Under the pieces are notes generated by a model. It searched no databases and was not told the DNA's origin. It saw only the letters and a list, made by a program, of their open reading frames with translations. The position numbers were made by a program, and so were the translations under genes. Shown piece by piece: positions 35,915 to 45,846 of a stretch of DNA of 64,000 nt. Position 1 is the stretch's first letter. Every line of letters starts with the position of its first letter. Source of the DNA: Rhodococcus wratislaviensis (GTDB lineage Bacteria; Actinomycetota; Actinomycetes; Mycobacteriales; Mycobacteriaceae); assembly GCF_900455735.1 (NCBI RefSeq), contig NZ_UAUI01000022.1, positions 496,001 to 560,000 on the forward strand, given 5' to 3'.

Positions 35915-37516
35915 ATGATCGAAGAACCGACGACGAGTGATTCGAAGCGGGCAGCCGGCCCACCACGACTCCTCGCGATTCTGTTGGCGATGGCGATGTT
36001 CGTGCTCGTCGTCGACACGTCGCTGATGAACGTGTCGATCTCCTCGGTGGTCCGCGACCTCGACACGACCGTCAGCGGCGTCCAGGCGGCGATCGCGCTC
36101 GAGGCGCTGGTATCCGCCGCGTTCATCCTTATCGGTGGCAAGGTCGGCGACCTCACCGGACGCAAACGGGCGTATGTGCTCGGCCTGCTCGGCTACGCAG
36201 TCGGTGCGACGGCGATGGCACTCGCACAGAGCCTGACCGCGATCATCATCTTCTGGGCCGTGCTGGGTGGAATCGGCGCGTCACTCCTCTTGCCCGCCAT
36301 GCAGTCCCTCATCCACGGCAACTTCGAAGGCGCCGCTCAGAAGAAGGTCTACGCCCTGGTCGGGGCGGCGGCCGCGATCGCCGCCGCCGTCGGACCGCTG
36401 CTCGGCGGTTTCATCACCACCTACCTCTCGTGGCGCGTCGGGTTCGTCCTCGAGGTCGTCATCATCGCGGTCGTCCTGTCCGGCATCAAACTGGTCCGCG
36501 ATGTGCCGTACACCGGACCCCGAGTCATCGACCTGGTGGGCGCGGCCCTCTCCGTTCTGGGGATGGGCGGCATCGTGCTGGGAATCCTGGTGTGGCAGGA
36601 GGGTGGCGAATCCGTAGCGGCGCTCCTGGTGATCGGTGCGACTGCGATGGCCGTGCTGGCGTACTGGCTCGTGCGGCGCAAACGTCAAGGGAAGTCGGCA
36701 CTGCTGGACCCGGACCTGTTCCGCTCCAAGATCTTCCGGCTGGGCATCTCGGGGCAGATGCTCCAGCAAATCGCCCTGGGTGGCACGATGATCGCGCTGC
36801 CGATCTACCTGCAGATGGTGCTCGAGTACAACGCGATGCAGGCGGGCTTGTCTCTCGCACCCCTCTCCCTCAGCATGTTCGCGGTGGCGTTGCTCGCGGG
36901 CAAGAAGGCGGGCGACCGGCGCCCGAGCAGCATCATCCGGTGGGGATTCGTGCTTCTCACGATCGGGATCGCGGTACTGATCCCGATCGTGCCGCGCGCC
37001 GAGTTCGGCTGGGGCCTCCTGATCCCCCTGATGGTTGCCGGATCAGGGTTGGGATTGCTGGTGTCTCAACTCAACAACTACACACTCGCCCCGATCGAGG
37101 AGGAGCGGATCAGCGAAGCCGCCAGCGTCAATTCTGCGGCGGGATCGTTCGGACTATCGTTCGGACTGGCGTTCGCCGGCGCCATCATGCTGGCAACACT
37201 GTCGCTCACCTTCACGGCGATGGCGGAATCGAGCACCGTGCTCCCGCCTGCAGAGCAGCAACAGGTCGCGCAGGTGCTCGAGGACGACGCCGAAGTCATG
37301 AGCAACACCCAGCTCGAACAACTGCTCGTCGACCAACCCCCGGAAATTCAGGACGAGATCGTCCGCATCAACACGGACGCACGACCCCTCGCCCTTCAGG
37401 TCGCACTGCTCATCCCCATCCTCGCCGGCCTCATCGGGGTGTTCAACTCGTTCCGCATGAGGCGGATCCCGGACCCGACACCACAGAACTCGGGCGAAGG
37501 GACAGATCTGGGCTGA
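35915..37516 (+). CDS. MFS transporter, 14-TM DHA2 type with periplasmic C-terminal loop
   Basis: A 533-residue exporter. LVVDTSLMNVSISSVVRDL in TM1, GGKVGDLTGRKRAYVLGLLG (motif A) after TM2 and VGPLLGGFITTYLSWRVGFVLEV (motif C) in TM5 mark a drug:proton antiporter. Before the last helix there is a roughly 90-residue hydrophilic stretch (STVLPPAEQQQVAQVLEDDAEV and onward) that should lie outside the membrane, less usual for the family. The N-terminal MIEEPTTSDSKRAAGPPR is cytoplasmic. No local regulator is adjacent apart from the convergent LysR gene. Substrate unknown. Confidence 0.87.
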   Translation: MIEEPTTSDSKRAAGPPRLLAILLAMAMFVLVVDTSLMNVSISSVVRDLDTTVSGVQAAIALEALVSAAFILIGGKVGDLTGRKRAYVLGLLGYAVGATAMALAQSLTAIIIFWAVLGGIGASLLLPAMQSLIHGNFEGAAQKKVYALVGAAAAIAAAVGPLLGGFITTYLSWRVGFVLEVVIIAVVLSGIKLVRDVPYTGPRVIDLVGAALSVLGMGGIVLGILVWQEGGESVAALLVIGATAMAVLAYWLVRRKRQGKSALLDPDLFRSKIFRLGISGQMLQQIALGGTMIALPIYLQMVLEYNAMQAGLSLAPLSLSMFAVALLAGKKAGDRRPSSIIRWGFVLLTIGIAVLIPIVPRAEFGWGLLIPLMVAGSGLGLLVSQLNNYTLAPIEEERISEAASVNSAAGSFGLSFGLAFAGAIMLATLSLTFTAMAESSTVLPPAEQQQVAQVLEDDAEVMSNTQLEQLLVDQPPEIQDEIVRINTDARPLALQVALLIPILAGLIGVFNSFRMRRIPDPTPQNSGEGTDLG

Positions 37517-37562
37517 ATCCCCGACAGTCGACACCGCAAGGGGTCGTGGGCACGACTGTCGT

Positions 37563-38495
37563 TCAGGAGTTTTGCGGGCTCTCCGCTGCAGGCGCTTCCC
37601 AGGCGGCGGGTGTTCGCGCCGCATACTTGCGTGCCTCGTCCATGAGCGTCCGCGCGGGTGGTGTGAGGTGGGTTCGCCGGCAGACTGCGGCGACGTGTAG
37701 GTAGGACTCGGGGACGATGCGGTGCACGGTGGCGCCGGCCTGCCTGGCCGACGGCGCCCACGACGACGGCATGACGGCCTGCCCGAATCCGCTGAGCACC
37801 ATCGGCAGGATCGACGTCCGGTGGGCGACCTCGGCGACGATGGTGGCTGCGACGCCGCTGGCGAGGACCTCGTCGACGAGGGTTCGCATCAACGATCCGC
37901 GCTGCGAGACGATCAACCGGAATCCGGACAGCTCGGATCTCCGAATCTCCGGGCGGGCCGGTGTTTCGGCGCCCGGCCCGGAGAGGAGGATCAGCGGCTG
38001 GCTTTCGAGCGCGACGACGTCGAGTTCGGGGGCGCGCACCGCGGCGGGTGAACCCAGGATCCCGACCTCGCAGACGCCGGTGCGGACGGCGTGCAGCACC
38101 TCCTCGGGAGTGAACGCGGCCTCGGCGTTGACGGTGACCGAAGGATAGGTGCGGCTGAAGCTGGTGAGGATCGTGGTGAGGGGTTCGATCCCGGGTGACG
38201 GCATCGTGATCAGGTCCACCCGACCGGCGCGCAGCCCTTTCAGCGCATCGACGGACGCCTTCGCGTCCTCGAGATCGCGCAGCACCACGCGGGCAGGACC
38301 GACGAGCGTTTCGCCGGCGTCACTGAGCACCAGCCGGCGTCCGACGCGGTGAAAGAGCGGTACCCCGAGTTCCCGTTCGAGCGCGGATATCGACTGGGAG
38401 AGCGAGGGCTGCGCGATCAGCAGCGTTTCCGCTGCCCGGTTGATGCCTCCCTGATCGACCACGGCCAGGAAGTACCTCGACTGACGTGCGTCCAT
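37563..38495 (-). CDS. LysR-family regulator of the tartrate cluster (proposed)
   Basis: A 310-residue LysR-type regulator. The N-terminal winged helix is clear: MDARQSRYFLAVVDQGGINRAAETL then LLIAQPSLSQSISALERELGVPLF. The rest is the two-lobed effector domain. It is divergent from the tartrate dehydrogenase gene across 214 bp, with a TAGGTgaaACCTA palindrome of T-N11-A type about midway. By the usual rule for LysR genes it should activate the divergent operon in response to its substrate, here tartrate, malate or glycerate, and repress itself. The gene is convergent with the MFS exporter 46 bases away. Confidence 0.88.
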   Translation of the reverse strand: MDARQSRYFLAVVDQGGINRAAETLLIAQPSLSQSISALERELGVPLFHRVGRRLVLSDAGETLVGPARVVLRDLEDAKASVDALKGLRAGRVDLITMPSPGIEPLTTILTSFSRTYPSVTVNAEAAFTPEEVLHAVRTGVCEVGILGSPAAVRAPELDVVALESQPLILLSGPGAETPARPEIRRSELSGFRLIVSQRGSLMRTLVDEVLASGVAATIVAEVAHRTSILPMVLSGFGQAVMPSSWAPSARQAGATVHRIVPESYLHVAAVCRRTHLTPPARTLMDEARKYAARTPAAWEAPAAESPQNS

Positions 38496-38597
38496 CCGAA
38501 CCCCTCATTTCCGTCGATCTGCGCCGACCCCTCGAGGGGGACCGTCGGGCGCCTGCAAGCGTGCACACTCACTCTACCTGCGAAAACACGTTTCGAT

Positions 38598-38610
38598 TAG
38601 GTGAAACCTA
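38598..38610. promoter_or_regulatory. LysR-type box upstream of tartrate dehydrogenase
   Basis: TAGGTGAAACCTA is a perfect 5-3-5 palindrome of the T-N11-A form bound by LysR proteins. It lies 102 bp from the LysR start and 99 bp before the tartrate dehydrogenase start. Confidence 0.5.
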
Positions 38611-38669
38611 TAAGCCGGATCGAGTCTTGGTCATGGACGCTGCGCGATTGTGACGGGTTAATGAATGCA

Positions 38670-38682
38670 TCACACACTGTGA
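38670..38682. promoter_or_regulatory. Second palindrome TCACA-CAC-TGTGA near the tartrate dehydrogenase start
   Basis: A perfect inverted repeat 27 bp before the tartrate dehydrogenase ATG. The half-sites are those of CRP/GlxR but in the reverse (outward) order, so it is not a standard CRP site. It could be an activation or repression site next to the promoter, or a leader hairpin. Confidence 0.35.
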
Positions 38683-38709
38683 CGAGCACAACACGATGGA
38701 GGCAACGAC

Positions 38710-39804
38710 ATGGCACCGCAGACGTTCAAGATTGCATCGATCCCCGCCGACGGCGTCGGCAAGGAGGTCGTCGCTGCCGGACGGCGAGTGCTCGACGTCC
38801 TCGCAGAACAGTCCGGTGGGCGCTTCGCCTTCGAGTGGGACGAATTTCCCTGGGGATGCGGGTACTACGAGCAGACCGGGAAGATGATGGCCGATGACGG
38901 CCTCGACACCCTGAAGGCGTTCGACGCCATCTACTTCGGCGCGGTCGGCTGGGAGAACGTCCCCGACCACATCAGCCTCTGGGGACTGCGGCTCAACATC
39001 ACCCAGAACTTCGACCAGTGGGCCAATGTGCGGCCCGTGAAGTTCCTCCCCGGCGTGCAGTCCCCGCTGCGCAAGGCCGACGACACCGAACTCGACTGGG
39101 TCGTCGTCCGGGAGAACAGCGAAGGCGAGTACGCCGGCCTCGGCGGACGTAACCTCAGCGGCCGCGGACCGGGCAACGAGGTCGCGCTGCAGACAGCGCT
39201 GTTCACCGAGAAGGGCTGCGAGCGCATCATGCGGTTCGCGTTCGACCTGGCCCGCACCCGCACGGTGAAGAAGGTTTCCAGCGTCACCAAGTCCAACGCC
39301 CAGCAGTACGGCATGGTCCTGTGGGACGAGGTCTTCAACCGCGTCGCCCTCGACTACCCCGACGTCGCGACCGAAAGCGTCCTCGTCGACGCCATGAGCG
39401 CGAAGTTCATCCTGCACCCGGAAGACCTGTCCGTGGTGGTGGCGTCGAATCTCAACGCCGACATTCTCTCCGACCTCGGCTCCGCGCTCGCGGGAAGCCT
39501 CGGTGTCGCGGCGAGCGCGAACCTCAACCCCGAGCGCCGCTTCCCGAGCATGTTCGAACCCGTCCACGGTTCCGCACCCGACATCGCGGGCCAGGGCATC
39601 AGCAACCCGATCGGCGCGATCGCCAGCGCCGCCCTGATGCTCGACCACTTCGGACTGCACGACGAGGCACGCCGCGTCGAAGCCGCCATCGAGGCCGCCA
39701 CCGCGAGCGGGGCACTGACCCGCGACATCGGCGGCTCGTCGGACACCGACGCTGTCACCGAGGCGATCGTGCACGCTCTGCAGACCGCGCTGACCCCGGC
39801 CTGA
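38710..39804 (+). CDS. ttuC: Tartrate dehydrogenase / D-malate dehydrogenase (decarboxylating)
   Basis: A 364-residue member of the isopropylmalate/isocitrate dehydrogenase superfamily, closest in pattern to tartrate dehydrogenase. These enzymes oxidise tartrate to oxaloglycolate, decarboxylate meso-tartrate or its oxidised form to D-glycerate, and oxidise D-malate to pyruvate. Signatures: IPADGVGKEV, VVVRENSEGEYAGLGG, the substrate/metal segment DAMSAKFILHPEDLSVVVAS, then NLNADILSDLGSALAGSLG, and GSAPDIAGQGISNPIGAI for NAD. GGAGG is seven bases ahead of the ATG. It is the first gene of a plus-strand run with a transporter, glycerate kinase, enolase and pyruvate kinase, which supports the tartrate-to-glycerate reaction over D-malate oxidation. 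Confidence 0.85.
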   Translation: MAPQTFKIASIPADGVGKEVVAAGRRVLDVLAEQSGGRFAFEWDEFPWGCGYYEQTGKMMADDGLDTLKAFDAIYFGAVGWENVPDHISLWGLRLNITQNFDQWANVRPVKFLPGVQSPLRKADDTELDWVVVRENSEGEYAGLGGRNLSGRGPGNEVALQTALFTEKGCERIMRFAFDLARTRTVKKVSSVTKSNAQQYGMVLWDEVFNRVALDYPDVATESVLVDAMSAKFILHPEDLSVVVASNLNADILSDLGSALAGSLGVAASANLNPERRFPSMFEPVHGSAPDIAGQGISNPIGAIASAALMLDHFGLHDEARRVEAAIEAATASGALTRDIGGSSDTDAVTEAIVHALQTALTPA

Positions 39805-39826
39805 CCTGCAATCCACATGCGCAGCC

Positions 39827-39859
39827 GGCCCGACTCGGCAGGATCTGCCGGGTCGGGCC
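39827..39859 (+). terminator. Hairpin between tartrate dehydrogenase and transporter genes
   Basis: GGCCCGAC-t-CGGCAG, three-base loop GAT, CTGCCG-g-GTCGGGCC: fourteen paired bases with one mismatch, starting 22 bases after the stop and 77 before the next ATG. No U-tract follows. Inside an operon it may partially terminate, or stabilise the 3' end of the first message. Confidence 0.55.
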
Positions 39860-39935
39860 CCCACCCCTCGAACGGTCGGTAACTCTCGACCACCCCGTCT
39901 TCACACCCTGAACACTCTCACCCGAGGTGAATGTC

Positions 39936-41405
39936 ATGGAAACACCCAGCAGCGCAGCGAGTTACCACCCGGCGACGGTGAAGAAACCGTGGTACAGGCA
40001 ACTGTACTTCTGGGTTCTCATCGCGATCGTGCTCGGCATCCTGGTCGGGTGGCTCTGGCCGGACACCGGCGAGGCGATGGAGCCGATCGGCACCACCTTC
40101 ATCACGGCCATGAAGATGCTGATCTGCCCGATCGTGTTCCTGACGATCGTCGGCGGCATCGCGAGTGTCGCGGACCTGAAGAAGGTCGGGCTGACCGGGA
40201 TCAAAGCGCTGACCTACTTCCAGGTCGGAACGATCCTCGCGCTGCTCACCGGCCTCGTCGCGATCAACCTCTTCCGCCTCGGGGACGGGGTGAACGCGGA
40301 CGCCGCCTCGCTGGAAACGACCGACTCCGCCAACAAACTGATTCAGACCGGTGAAGAGAAACAGTGGTGGGAGTTCATCACCCACCTGGTCCCGGACAGC
40401 GTGTTCGGCCCGTTCGTCGAGGGCGACATCCTCCAGGTCATATTCCTCGCCGTCATCTTCGGGGTCGCCATCAACGCGGTGGGACAGATCGCCGCACCGA
40501 TCCGGGACGCCGTCGAACGCCTCACCGCGGTCGTCTTCAAGGTCCTGAGTTTCATCATGAAGCTCGCACCCCTCGGTGCGTTCGGCGCCATGGCCTTCGC
40601 CATCGGCAAGTACGGTGTCTCCACCCTCACCAGCCTCGGCAGCCTGATCCTGCTGTTCTACGTCACATCCGCGTTCTTCGTCTTCGTGGTCCTCGGATCG
40701 GTCATGGCGTACCTGCGGCTCAACATCTTCCGCATGCTCGGATTCTTCAAGGAAGAACTCCTGCTCATTCTCGGCACCTCCACTGCCGAGCCCGCGCTGC
40801 CCGGTTTGATGCGGAAGCTGGAGTACGCCGGAGTCAAGAAGCCCACGGTCGGGCTCGTCGTGCCCACCGGCTACAGTTTCAACCTCGACGGGGCCGCCAT
40901 CTACCTCTCCCTCGCCGCGCTGTACATCGCGCAGGCCACCAACACCGACCTGTCGATTCCGCAGCAGCTCGGTCTCCTCGGCGTCATGCTCCTCACCTCC
41001 AAGGGTGCCGCAGGTGTTGCCGGAGGCGGATTCATCGCACTGACAGCAACATTGAGCACACTCGGCACCATCCCCGCAGCCGGCATCATGCTCATCTTCG
41101 GTATCGACAAGTTCATGTCCGAATGCCGCGCCCTGGTGAACTTCATCGGCAACGCCGTCGCCACCCTGTTCGTCGCCAAATGGAACCACGAACTCGACGT
41201 CGACCGCGCCCGCCGCGTGTTCTCCGGTGAAGTGCTTCCCCCACCGGACGGTGACGTCGAGAACGACTTCGACATGGAGATCCTGGAACAGGAACCGCGG
41301 GAAAAGCATCACCACCACGAACCGCGCCACGACGACACCGTCCGCATCGACCACGAACGGCTCGACCACGCGGCGACGACGCCCGCGCACTCCACCCAGC
41401 GATGA
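39936..41405 (+). CDS. DctA-type dicarboxylate symporter of the tartrate cluster
   Basis: A 489-residue DAACS transporter. YFWVLIAIVLGILVGWLWP opens TM1; the signature TGYSFNLDGAAIYLSLAALY, the loop LGTSTAEPALPGLM and SKGAAGVAGGGFIAL are present. By position it should import tartrate or a related C4 acid for the dehydrogenase upstream. It diverges from the first DctA in the substrate loop (TSTAEPALP instead of TSSSESALP) and in a roughly 70-residue C-terminal tail rich in His and acid residues (EKHHHHEPRHDD). ATG 39936 follows GAGGTG; the GTG nine bases earlier is less well placed. The glycerate kinase gene follows after 35 bases. Confidence 0.9.
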   Translation: METPSSAASYHPATVKKPWYRQLYFWVLIAIVLGILVGWLWPDTGEAMEPIGTTFITAMKMLICPIVFLTIVGGIASVADLKKVGLTGIKALTYFQVGTILALLTGLVAINLFRLGDGVNADAASLETTDSANKLIQTGEEKQWWEFITHLVPDSVFGPFVEGDILQVIFLAVIFGVAINAVGQIAAPIRDAVERLTAVVFKVLSFIMKLAPLGAFGAMAFAIGKYGVSTLTSLGSLILLFYVTSAFFVFVVLGSVMAYLRLNIFRMLGFFKEELLLILGTSTAEPALPGLMRKLEYAGVKKPTVGLVVPTGYSFNLDGAAIYLSLAALYIAQATNTDLSIPQQLGLLGVMLLTSKGAAGVAGGGFIALTATLSTLGTIPAAGIMLIFGIDKFMSECRALVNFIGNAVATLFVAKWNHELDVDRARRVFSGEVLPPPDGDVENDFDMEILEQEPREKHHHHEPRHDDTVRIDHERLDHAATTPAHSTQR

Positions 41406-41440
41406 CCGCACCCCGCACTGCATACGAGAAGGGAAGGCCG

Positions 41441-42568
41441 ATGAGGGTTCTGGTTGCCCCGGACAAGTTCAAGGGATCGCTCACCGCGGCGCAGGTCGCC
41501 GAGCATCTCTCGGCCGGGCTCGCCGCCGCGGGTCTCGACAGCAGGCGGTTACCGCTCGCCGACGGCGGTGACGGCAGCGTCGACGCAGCGGTGGCGGTCG
41601 GATTCACCCCGCACCCGATCACCGTTGCCGGCGCGACCGGAACACCGCAGCGCGGACGAATCGCTGTCACGGGAACCACCGCGGTCGTCGAGGTCGCGAA
41701 CACGTGCGGTCTCGCGACTCTTCCCGGCGGCCGCCGAGTCCCTCTCGACGCAGCGAGTCTGGGTATGGGCCAGGCGATCGGGCACGCCCTGCGCCATCAC
41801 CCCACACGGTTGGTCCTGGCCCTGGGCGGGTCCGCCAGCACGGACGGCGGTATAGGCATGCTCGCCGCGTTGGGTTTCATCTTCTACGACGCCCACGGCC
41901 GACAGCTCCGGGCGTGTGGGAGGACTCTGCCGGACGTCCATTCGGTGGATGCATCCCGCGCGGTGAACCTGTCCGGAGTCGAGATCGTGGTCGCCGGCGA
42001 TGTCACCAATCCGCTGACCGGACCGACCGGTGCCGCCGCGGTCTACGGTCCACAGAAGGGCGCCACCGAGGCCGACGTGCAGTTCCTCGACACCGGCCTG
42101 AACACCCTGATCGATGCCCTGACCCGCAGCGGTTATCCCGAGGCCAGGAGGGTGGCGAACTCCCCCGGCGCCGGCAGCGCCGGCGGGATCGGATTCGCCG
42201 CCATGCTGCTCGGCGCGCGCATGGTCTCGGGCGCCGACTACTTCCTCGACCTGCTCGACTTCGACGGCTACGTCGCAGGAATGGACCTGGTGATCACCGG
42301 CGAGGGAAGCATCGACGACCAAACCGAACACGGCAAACTCCTCACCATCCTGGCTCGCCGCGCCCACCCCGTGCCCGTCGTCGCGGTCGCCGGCCGCAAC
42401 ACCCTTCCCCGGACTCATTGGGCGGCGGCAGGATTCGATTTCATATACGCGCTCGGCGACTACACCGATCGCGACACTGCCGCCGACCCCGACCTGACCG
42501 CCGAACTCCTCGCCCGGATCGGGCACGACATCGGAGACAACGTGGCAGCCCCGGCCATCGCGCGATGA
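41441..42568 (+). CDS. Glycerate 2-kinase (GlxK/GarK family)
   Basis: Phosphorylates D-glycerate with ATP, in this family typically to 2-phosphoglycerate. The 375-residue protein starts MRVLVAPDKFKGSLTAAQVA and contains LPLADGGDGSVDA, LALGGSASTDGGIGMLAALG and the strongly conserved LVITGEGSIDDQTEHGKL. Its product, 2-phosphoglycerate, is the substrate of the enolase encoded two genes downstream. A longer start at 41402 would overlap the transporter's stop; ATG 41441 is chosen because GGGAAGG is close upstream and the protein then begins at the conserved MRVLVAPDKFKG. The gene ends in ATGA, which could also start a longer form of the WhiB protein. Confidence 0.92.
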   Translation: MRVLVAPDKFKGSLTAAQVAEHLSAGLAAAGLDSRRLPLADGGDGSVDAAVAVGFTPHPITVAGATGTPQRGRIAVTGTTAVVEVANTCGLATLPGGRRVPLDAASLGMGQAIGHALRHHPTRLVLALGGSASTDGGIGMLAALGFIFYDAHGRQLRACGRTLPDVHSVDASRAVNLSGVEIVVAGDVTNPLTGPTGAAAVYGPQKGATEADVQFLDTGLNTLIDALTRSGYPEARRVANSPGAGSAGGIGFAAMLLGARMVSGADYFLDLLDFDGYVAGMDLVITGEGSIDDQTEHGKLLTILARRAHPVPVVAVAGRNTLPRTHWAAAGFDFIYALGDYTDRDTAADPDLTAELLARIGHDIGDNVAAPAIAR

Positions 42569-42654
42569 CCGGTCCAACCGGGCGCCGCGCCCTGCCCCCG
42601 ATCACGCCGTGGCAGCGGCATACCCCGCCGGTTGCGGAGTCGAAGGATGACATC

Positions 42655-44311
<1,657 letters not shown>

Positions 44312-44358
44312 CGCTCTGCACGACACGCTCCGCCGTTTCCGCACAACGAAGGACCACA

Positions 44359-45846
44359 ATGACTCTCACCGACATCCACTCGTCACTCGCTGCCGAGGTC
44401 GACTCGGCTTCACTGCTGTCTCCGCGCAGGGCGAAGATCGTCTGCACGCTCGGCCCTGCCACCGCCACCGACGAACGCACCCACGCCCTCGTCGAAACCG
44501 GGATGGACATCGCCCGCCTGAATTTCAGCCACGGCGACCACACCGACCACGAGGCCAACTACCGGCGCGTCCGCGCCGCGGCCGGCAGCACCGGCCGGGC
44601 CGTGGGAATCCTCGCGGACCTGCAGGGACCGAAGATCCGCCTCGGCCGCTTCGCCGACGGCGCGGCGGTGTGGGCGGCCGGGGAACAGGTCCGGATCACC
44701 GTCGAGGAGTGCGAGGGCACCCACGACCGGGTCTCGACCACCTACCGCCAGCTCGCCGAGGACGCGCGGCCCGGTGACCGCCTCCTGGTCGACGACGGCA
44801 AGATCGCGCTGACCGTCATCGACGTCGACGGCAACGACGTGGTATGCCGGGTGACCGACGGCGGCCCGATCAGCAACAACAAGGGCGTGTGTCTGCCCGG
44901 GATGAACGTCTCCGTTCCCGCCCTGTCCGACAAGGACATCGACGACCTCGAATTCGCCCTGCGCCTCGGGGTGGACCTGATCGCCCTGTCGTTCGTGCGC
45001 TCCCCCACCGACATCGACCGCGTCCACGAGGTGATGGACCGGATCGGCCGGCGGGTGCCGGTGATCGCGAAGATCGAAAAACCCGAGGCCGTCGACGACA
45101 TCGAGGCGATCGTGCGCGCCTTCGACGCGGTCATGGTCGCGCGCGGCGACCTCGGGGTCGAGGTCCCCCTCGAGCGGGTGCCGTTGATGCAGAAGCGGAT
45201 CGTGCAGATCGCCCGGGAGAACGCCCGACCGGTGATCGTGGCGACGCAGATGCTCGAGTCGATGATCGACAATTCCCGGCCCACCCGGGCGGAGGCGTCG
45301 GACGTGGCCAACGCGGTCCTCGACGGCGCGGACGCGGTGATGCTCTCCGGGGAAACCTCCGTCGGCGCCCACCCGATCGAGACGGTCGCGACGATGGCGC
45401 GGATCCTCTCCGCCGTCGAACACGAATCCACCACCGTTCCCGCCCTGACACACATCCCGCGAACCCACGGCGGCGTGATCTCGTTCGCCGCCCGCGACAT
45501 CGGCGAACGGCTGAACGCCACCGCGCTCGTGGCGTTCACCCAGTCCGGGGACACCGTGCGACGTCTCGCCCGGCTCCACACCCCGCTACCGCTGCTGGCG
45601 TTCACCCCGGTACCCCGGGTGCGCCACGAACTCGCTCTCACCTGGGGCACCGAAACCTTCCTCGTCGACCCGGTCGAATCGACCGACGAAATGATCCGCC
45701 AGGTCGACACCGCCCTCCTCCGACTGGGCCGCTACCGGCGCGGCGACCTCGTCGTCATCGTCGCCGGCTCACCCCCGCACACCGTCGGATCCACCAACCT
45801 CATCCACGTCCACCGGATCGGCGAGGACGACTTCACGCAGAGTTAG
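44359..45846 (+). CDS. pyk: Pyruvate kinase (in the tartrate cluster)
   Basis: Converts PEP and ADP to pyruvate and ATP, the last step of the proposed pathway. The 495-residue protein has RRAKIVCTLGPAT, MDIARLNFSHGDH, VIAKIEKPEAVDD (active-site Lys), MVARGDLGVEVPLE, and TRAEASDVANAVLDGADAVMLSGE followed by the C-terminal allosteric domain. AAGGA precedes the ATG by seven bases. It lies 47 bases after eno on the same strand and its stop overlaps the convergent amidase stop by three bases, so the operon ends here. As with eno, its context points to an extra, pathway-dedicated copy. Confidence 0.94.
   Translation: MTLTDIHSSLAAEVDSASLLSPRRAKIVCTLGPATATDERTHALVETGMDIARLNFSHGDHTDHEANYRRVRAAAGSTGRAVGILADLQGPKIRLGRFADGAAVWAAGEQVRITVEECEGTHDRVSTTYRQLAEDARPGDRLLVDDGKIALTVIDVDGNDVVCRVTDGGPISNNKGVCLPGMNVSVPALSDKDIDDLEFALRLGVDLIALSFVRSPTDIDRVHEVMDRIGRRVPVIAKIEKPEAVDDIEAIVRAFDAVMVARGDLGVEVPLERVPLMQKRIVQIARENARPVIVATQMLESMIDNSRPTRAEASDVANAVLDGADAVMLSGETSVGAHPIETVATMARILSAVEHESTTVPALTHIPRTHGGVISFAARDIGERLNATALVAFTQSGDTVRRLARLHTPLPLLAFTPVPRVRHELALTWGTETFLVDPVESTDEMIRQVDTALLRLGRYRRGDLVVIVAGSPPHTVGSTNLIHVHRIGEDDFTQS

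Noticed and set aside
38670..38682. Standard CRP/GlxR site upstream of tartrate dehydrogenase
   Set aside because: The half-sites TCACA and TGTGA are in reverse order and three bases apart, so it does not fit TGTGA-N6-TCACA.
42565..42654. Extended start of the second WhiB protein at the ATGA overlapping the glycerate kinase stop
   Set aside because: Not excluded, but GTG 42655 has AAGGA at good spacing and gives the usual WhiB length; the extra 30 residues look like translated spacer.
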